Assembly (NCBI RefSeq): GCF_016735675.1
Contig: NZ_JAERSG010000005.1
Location: forward strand, 124,001 to 188,000
Direction: 5' to 3'
Length of the DNA: 64,000 bases
DNA from: Nocardioides baculatus
GTDB taxonomy: Bacteria > Actinomycetota > Actinomycetes > Propionibacteriales > Nocardioidaceae
The notes beneath the pieces were generated by a model. The model was not told the origin of the DNA and searched no databases. It saw nothing but the letters and a program-made list of their open reading frames with translations. Shown in pieces: positions 60,364 through 64,000 of the stretch (within the stretch, counting starts at the first letter, position 1; the number at the start of each line of letters is the position of its first letter). The position numbers were made by a program, and so were the translations under genes.

Positions 60364-61164
60364 ATGAGCCACACCTGGGACCCCGACCGCTACCTGGCGT
60401 ACGCCGACGAGCGCGGGCGGCCGTTCGTCGACCTGCTCGCCCGGGTGCCCGCCGAGGCGCCCAAGGTCGTGGTGGACCTCGGCTGCGGCCCGGGCAACCT
60501 GACGTCCCTGCTCGCCGACCGGTGGCAGGGCGCGGAGGTCGTCGGCATCGACAGCAGCCCGGAGATGATCGCGGCCGCCCGGGACATCGAGGGCGTGAGC
60601 TGGGAGGTCGCCGACCTGCGCGACTGGGCGCGCCCCGACCCGCTCGCACTGCGCGCGCCCGTCGACGTGCTCGTCTCCAACGCCACCCTCCAGTGGGTGC
60701 CCGGGCACCTCGAGCTCCTGCCCGGCCTGCTCGACCGGGTCGCGCCGGGCGGCTGGCTCGCGTTCCAGGTCCCCGGCAACTTCGACGAGCCGAGCCACAC
60801 CGCACGCACCGAGCTGGCCGCGCGCGAGCCCTACGCCGCGCACACCCGCGATGCCCGGGTGCCGACGAGCCACGACCCCGACGTCTACGCGCGCGTCCTG
60901 CTCGACCTCGGCTGCGAGGTCGACGCGTGGGAGACGACCTACCTCCACGTGCTCACCGGCCCCGACCCCGTCTTCGACTGGGTCTCCGGCACCGGCGCGC
61001 GCCCCACGCTCCAGTCGCTGCCCGACGACCTGCGACCGCTGTTCGAGGAGGAGTTCCGGGCGCTGCTGCGCGAGGCCTACCCGGCCGACTCCTCCGGACG
61101 CGTGGTCCTGCCCTTCCGCCGGATCTTCGTGGTCGCCCGCAAGCCCGACGGCGTCCGGGTCTGA
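60364..61164 (+). CDS. tam: Trans-aconitate 2-methyltransferase
   Basis: A 266-residue SAM-dependent methyltransferase, esterifying trans-aconitate, a toxic by-product of aconitase. The start HTWDPDRYLAYADERGRPFVDLLARV and VVDLGCGPGNLTSLLADRW (motif I), EVVGIDSSPEMIAAAR, WEVADLRDWARP and DVLVSNATLQWVPGHLELLPGLLDRVAPGGWLAFQVPGN match Tam closely; the C-terminus LREAYPADSSGRVVLPFRRIFVVARKP likewise. GGAGGAG precedes the ATG. Its stop overlaps the VOC gene by one base. Confidence 0.9.
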   Translation: MSHTWDPDRYLAYADERGRPFVDLLARVPAEAPKVVVDLGCGPGNLTSLLADRWQGAEVVGIDSSPEMIAAARDIEGVSWEVADLRDWARPDPLALRAPVDVLVSNATLQWVPGHLELLPGLLDRVAPGGWLAFQVPGNFDEPSHTARTELAAREPYAAHTRDARVPTSHDPDVYARVLLDLGCEVDAWETTYLHVLTGPDPVFDWVSGTGARPTLQSLPDDLRPLFEEEFRALLREAYPADSSGRVVLPFRRIFVVARKPDGVRV

Positions 61165-61550
61165 TGCGGCTCCACCACGTCCAGGTCGCCTGCCCGCCCG
61201 GCGGGGAGGACGTCGCACGCCGGTTCTACGCCGACGGGCTCGGGATGTCCGAGGTCGACAAGCCGGCCGACCTCGTGGCACGTGGCGGCTGCTGGTTCCG
61301 GGCGTACGACGGCGAAGGACGCACCACGGTCGGCGCAGAGCTGCACGTCGGTGTCGAGGACCCGTTCGCGCCGGCCCGCAAGGCCCATCCGGCCTTCGTG
61401 GTCGACGACCTCGACGCGGTGGCCGGACGACTGCGGCACCTCGGCTTCGACGTCGACGAGAGCCAGCGCGACACGTTCCCCGGCCACGTCCGGTTCCACA
61501 CCTTCGACGGCCACGGAAACCGGGTCGAGGTCCTCGCGGCCACTCCCTAG
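61164..61550 (+). CDS. VOC/glyoxalase family protein
   Basis: A 128-residue protein of the vicinal oxygen chelate fold: LHHVQVACPPGGEDVARRFYADGLGMSEVDKP in the first half and HPAFVVDDLDAVAGRLRHLGF ... RFHTFDGHGNRVEVLA in the second. Candidate metal ligands are His4, the histidine of HPAF and the glutamate of VEVL. Members are isomerases, dioxygenases or resistance proteins; the substrate is unknown. Coupled to tam through TGATG. Its TAG stop (61548-61550) is also the first three bases of the next gene's -10. Confidence 0.85.
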   Translation: MRLHHVQVACPPGGEDVARRFYADGLGMSEVDKPADLVARGGCWFRAYDGEGRTTVGAELHVGVEDPFAPARKAHPAFVVDDLDAVAGRLRHLGFDVDESQRDTFPGHVRFHTFDGHGNRVEVLAATP

Positions 61551-61559
61551 CATCGGCGC

Positions 61560-62135
61560 ATGCACCTCCTGCTGATCCTCGGACCGCCGGCCGTCGGGAA
61601 GATGACGGTCGGGCGCGCGGTCGCCGAGCGGTCGTCGTACAAGCTCTTCCACAACCACCACACGATCGAGCTGCTCCTCGACGTCTTCGACTACGGCACC
61701 CCGCCGTTCCGGACCCTCAACACCGAGTTCCGCCGGCGACTCATCGAGGAGGCCGCGACCGCGGGCACGGACCTCGTCTTCACCTTCGTGATGGGCATGG
61801 ACGAGCAGGCCGAGGCCGACTACCTCGAGCGCCTCGTGGCGCCGTACGGCGAGCGGGTCGCGGTGGTCGAGCTCGTCGCGGGCCTCGACACCCGGCTGGT
61901 GCGCAACCGCACCGAGCACCGGCTGGCGGAGAAGAAGTCCAAGCGCGACGTCGACTGGTCGGACGACAACGTGCGCGAGCTCGAGGCCGACTACCGCATG
62001 ACCGCCGAACCCGGACGGGACGCGCCGGGGGAGCGGTTGCTCGCCCGCTGGCCGCACCTGGCGATCGACAACACCGACCTCTCGGCCGACGAGACGGCGG
62101 ACCGCGTCCTCGCGTGGCTCGTTACCGGCGGGTAA
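61560..62135 (+). CDS. P-loop kinase-like NTPase
   Basis: A 191-residue single-domain NTPase resembling shikimate/nucleoside kinases. Walker A is LLILGPPAVGKMTVGRAVAERS at residues 3-24. NHHTIELLLDVFDYG and LVFTFVMGMDEQAEADYLERLV follow (Walker B-like). A lid-like VRNRTEHRLAEKKSKRDVDWSDDNV is rich in basic residues. I recognise it as an actinobacterial AAA-family protein of unknown substrate. The ATG is leaderless: TAGCAT (61548-61553), six bases ahead. Confidence 0.75.
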   Translation: MHLLLILGPPAVGKMTVGRAVAERSSYKLFHNHHTIELLLDVFDYGTPPFRTLNTEFRRRLIEEAATAGTDLVFTFVMGMDEQAEADYLERLVAPYGERVAVVELVAGLDTRLVRNRTEHRLAEKKSKRDVDWSDDNVRELEADYRMTAEPGRDAPGERLLARWPHLAIDNTDLSADETADRVLAWLVTGG

Positions 62136-62145
62136 CGTACGCGGC

Positions 62146-62616
62146 ATGCCTGCCGTCCTGGACCTCTGGAAGAAGACCACCGCGCTGCCGCTGGGCGACC
62201 GGATCTTCTCGCTCGCCTTCAGCCAGAAGGCGCCCTACTTCGCCACCATCCGGCCCCGGTTCACCGTGCTCGAGCCCGACCGCGCCGAGCTGGTGATCAC
62301 CAAGCGGCGCCGGGTGCACAACCACATCGGCACCGTCCACGCGATCGCGCTGTGCAACGGCCTCGAGGCCGCGATGGGCGCGCTCGCCGAGGCGACGATC
62401 CCGCGCGACCGGCGCTGGATCCCTAAGGGCATGGAGGTCGCCTACACCGCCAAGGCCGACTCCGACGTCACCTGCATCGCGGAGACCGACCCGGAGCAGT
62501 GGACGCAGGAGATCGGGGAGGGGTACGACCTGCCGGTCCGCGTGCGCGGCGTACGGGCCGACGGAACCGTGGTGGTCGAGGGCGAGATCCGGCTCTGGGT
62601 GACCGAGAGGTCCTGA
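62146..62616 (+). CDS. Hotdog-fold protein (DUF4442)
   Basis: A 156-residue hotdog-fold protein. LDLWKKTTALPLGDRIFSLAFSQKAPYFATIRPRF and the helix-containing NHIGTVHAIALCNGLEAAMGALAEATIP match DUF4442, a group of presumed thioesterases or acyl-CoA binders; the asparagine-histidine in HNHIGTVHAIAL is the conserved central motif. The ATG is leaderless: TAACGT (62133-62138) begins with the stop codon of the preceding gene. Convergent with gluD at 66 bases. Confidence 0.85.
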   Translation: MPAVLDLWKKTTALPLGDRIFSLAFSQKAPYFATIRPRFTVLEPDRAELVITKRRRVHNHIGTVHAIALCNGLEAAMGALAEATIPRDRRWIPKGMEVAYTAKADSDVTCIAETDPEQWTQEIGEGYDLPVRVRGVRADGTVVVEGEIRLWVTERS

Positions 62617-62682
62617 GCGGAGCGAAGGGCGTCGACGTCTCAAGCACGTCCGAGCTCGCGAGGACGTGACCGCCCGACGGAG

Positions 62683-63540
62683 CTAGGGCCGCCCGGGGAC
62701 CTGCTCGCCGACCATCCCGACCTCGAGCACCTTCTTCTCGCCGACCAGCCGGCGCTGCAGCCACATCGCGATCGCCGTCAGCAGCAGGTTGACGATGACG
62801 TAGATCGCCGTGATCACGATGATCGTCGGCACGTGGTTGGCGAACTGCTGGTAGATGGGCTTGGCGATGCGGGTCAGCCCCAGGCCGGCCACGGCGTAGC
62901 CCAGGCTGGTGTCCTTCAGCGCGACGACCATCTGGCTGATGATCGCCGGGATCATGATCTTGACCGCCTGCGGAAGCAGCACGATCGTCATGACCTGCGT
63001 CTTGCGCATCCCGATGGCGTACGCCGCCTCGGCCTGGCCGCGCGGCACGGCGTTGATGCCGGCGCGGAAGACCTCCGCGAGCACGGCGCCGTTGTAGAGC
63101 GTGAGGGCGAGGACCACGGACCAGTACGTGCGGCGGCTCAGGGGGTCGAAGTCGCCGAAGACGGTGTAGAAGCAGAAGATCATCAGCATGATGACCGGCA
63201 CGGCCCGGAAGAACTCGACCACGAGCCAGCACGGCCAGCGGACCCACGCGTGGTCCGAGAGCTTGCCGACGCCGAACAGCACGCCGAAGACGACGGCGAG
63301 GATGACGGCGCTGAACGCCATCTGCAGGGTGACCATCAGGCCGTCGACCAGGATGGCCTCGATGTAGCGAGGCGTGAGGAAGGGCTCCCACTTGTCGTAC
63401 TCGAGCTGGCCGGTGGCGTAGAGGCGCCACAGCACGAAGGCGACGCCGGCCACGAGGGCGATCCCGGCGACGATGCTGTAGGTGCGGTGCCGCGCGACCG
63501 TTGCCGGACCGGGTGCGTCGAACAGGACACCGGCGCTCAT
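62683..63540 (-). CDS. gluD: Amino-acid ABC transporter permease (GluD type)
   Basis: A 285-residue His/Glu/Gln/Arg-type permease. An N-terminal TM (YSIVAGIALVAGVAFVLWRLYATGQLEYDKWEPF) is the extra segment of Corynebacterium GluD. The transport domain follows: LVDGLMVTLQMAFSAVILAVVFGVLFGVGKL, VVEFFRAVPVIMLMIFCFY, and the coupling loop INAVPRGQAEAAYAIGMRKTQVMTIVLLPQAVKIMIPAI. FRAVP and the EAAYAIG motif are diagnostic of this class. It starts one base after the gluC stop, so the two are translated together. Confidence 0.88.
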   Translation of the reverse strand: MSAGVLFDAPGPATVARHRTYSIVAGIALVAGVAFVLWRLYATGQLEYDKWEPFLTPRYIEAILVDGLMVTLQMAFSAVILAVVFGVLFGVGKLSDHAWVRWPCWLVVEFFRAVPVIMLMIFCFYTVFGDFDPLSRRTYWSVVLALTLYNGAVLAEVFRAGINAVPRGQAEAAYAIGMRKTQVMTIVLLPQAVKIMIPAIISQMVVALKDTSLGYAVAGLGLTRIAKPIYQQFANHVPTIIVITAIYVIVNLLLTAIAMWLQRRLVGEKKVLEVGMVGEQVPGRP

Positions 63541-63541
63541 G

Positions 63542-64000
63542 TCAGGCCACCTTCCATCGGCGCTCGAGCAGGGTCGAGAGCAACGAGACGATCTCGACGA
63601 GGACGACGTAGCCGAGCGCGAAGGCGACGAAGATGCCCACCCGCTCGTCGGCGTAGTCGTTGGTGAACCCCTTCATCCGGCCCACGGCCTCGATGACACC
63701 GAAGACCCCCGCGATCGAGGTGTTCTTCAGCAGTGCGATGAGGGTGCTGGCCAGCGGCGGGACCGAGGCCCGGAACGCCTGCGGGAGCACGACCTGCGAC
63801 ATGACGCCGCCGAAGGGGAGGCCGATGGCTCGCGCGGCCTCGGCCTGCCCGAGCGGCACGGCGTTGACGCCGGCGCGGATCGCCTCGCAGATGAAGGCCG
63901 CGGTGTAGAGGCTGAGCGCGGCGACGGCGGCGCTGAAGAACGACGTGAAGTCGTAGGGGCCGATGTGGATGTCGACCCAGGTGAAGCGGAGGGTGTCGAA
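63542..64000 (-). CDS. gluC: Amino-acid ABC transporter permease (GluC type), C-terminal part
   Basis: The last 152 codons of the partner permease, cut by the right edge. Visible: SFFSAAVAALSLYTAAFICEAIRAGVNAVPLGQAEAARAIGLPFGGVMSQVVLPQAFRASVPPLAS, the coupling loop with QAEAARAIGL, then ALLKNTSIAGVFGVIE and a last TM segment FVAFALGYVVLVEIVSLLSTLLERRWKVA. The order gluC-gluD matches the glutamate uptake operon of Corynebacterium; gluA and gluB would be expected just outside the window. Confidence 0.88.
   Translation of the reverse strand, partial: FDTLRFTWVDIHIGPYDFTSFFSAAVAALSLYTAAFICEAIRAGVNAVPLGQAEAARAIGLPFGGVMSQVVLPQAFRASVPPLASTLIALLKNTSIAGVFGVIEAVGRMKGFTNDYADERVGIFVAFALGYVVLVEIVSLLSTLLERRWKVA

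Overview
The window is chromosomal DNA from a very GC-rich actinobacterium, most likely of the Nocardioidaceae (Nocardioides-like). Supporting points are the strong G/C bias at third codon positions, frequent GTG starts, many leaderless genes (a -10 of the form TAnnnT or CAnnnT 6-7 bases before the start codon), and gene orders known from Mycobacterium and Streptomyces: ruc-like chaperone / 5-FCL / UGPase / moeA / rimJ-like / sepX, and pmt / rsmI / tatD / rpfB / ksgA / ispE. The genus call is inference. I see no phage, transposase, integrase, CRISPR or rRNA genes. There are two tRNA genes.

Layout. 1-4.9 kb: the end of serC, a GNAT acetyltransferase, a secreted protein, a DCC redox protein, citrate synthase, pdxH and an anti-sigma-type ATPase. 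4.8-12.3 kb: a very large membrane-anchored glycosidase-like protein, divergent from a TetR gene and two half-transporters that look like a heterodimeric ABC exporter. 12.3-14.9 kb: a drug-efflux MFS gene and its marR, preceded by a roughly 420-base structured leader with a 12-codon leader ORF behind a near-perfect Shine-Dalgarno. 14.9-24.8 kb: GH13 glucosidase, thioesterase-like protein, DtxR/IdeR, Sir2, DUF2277, a secreted beta-propeller, a saccharopine-dehydrogenase-like reductase, a CHAP amidase and tRNA-Arg. 25-28.1 kb: sugar ABC importer without its ATPase. 28.2-31.2 kb: LCP cell-wall ligase, mscL, SAF protein and a Ruc-like zinc-ribbon chaperone. 31.3-34.6 kb: penicillin-acylase-like hydrolase and 5-FCL.

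34.6-39.8 kb: UGPase, moeA-moaC-mogA, a RimJ-type acetyltransferase and sepX, followed by tRNA-Ala. 40.1-46.7 kb: PAS-ANTAR regulator, SigK-like ECF sigma factor, small membrane proteins, an SDR, a 250-bp inverted array of 31-bp repeats, a secreted septum-formation-like protein, and an MFS/LysR divergent pair. 46.7-55.6 kb: protein mannosyltransferase, a secreted cupredoxin-PKD-SOD-like copper protein, rsmI, tatD, rpfB, ksgA and ispE. 55.6-59.6 kb: NfeD-like protein, flotillin and an ABC-F ATPase. 59.7-62.6 kb: MarR, trans-aconitate methyltransferase, VOC protein, a P-loop kinase-like protein and a hotdog protein. The window ends inside a glutamate-type ABC importer (gluC/gluD).

Intergenic space carries at least four families of perfect palindromes, two present in two copies each. 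Some form the 3' ends of genes. The most notable features beyond ordinary housekeeping are the MFS leader, the 31-bp repeat array, the copper protein, the glycosidase-7TM fusion, and the UGPase/5-FCL promoter pair whose -10 boxes share two bases. All coordinates and counts were read by hand; nothing was checked by database search.
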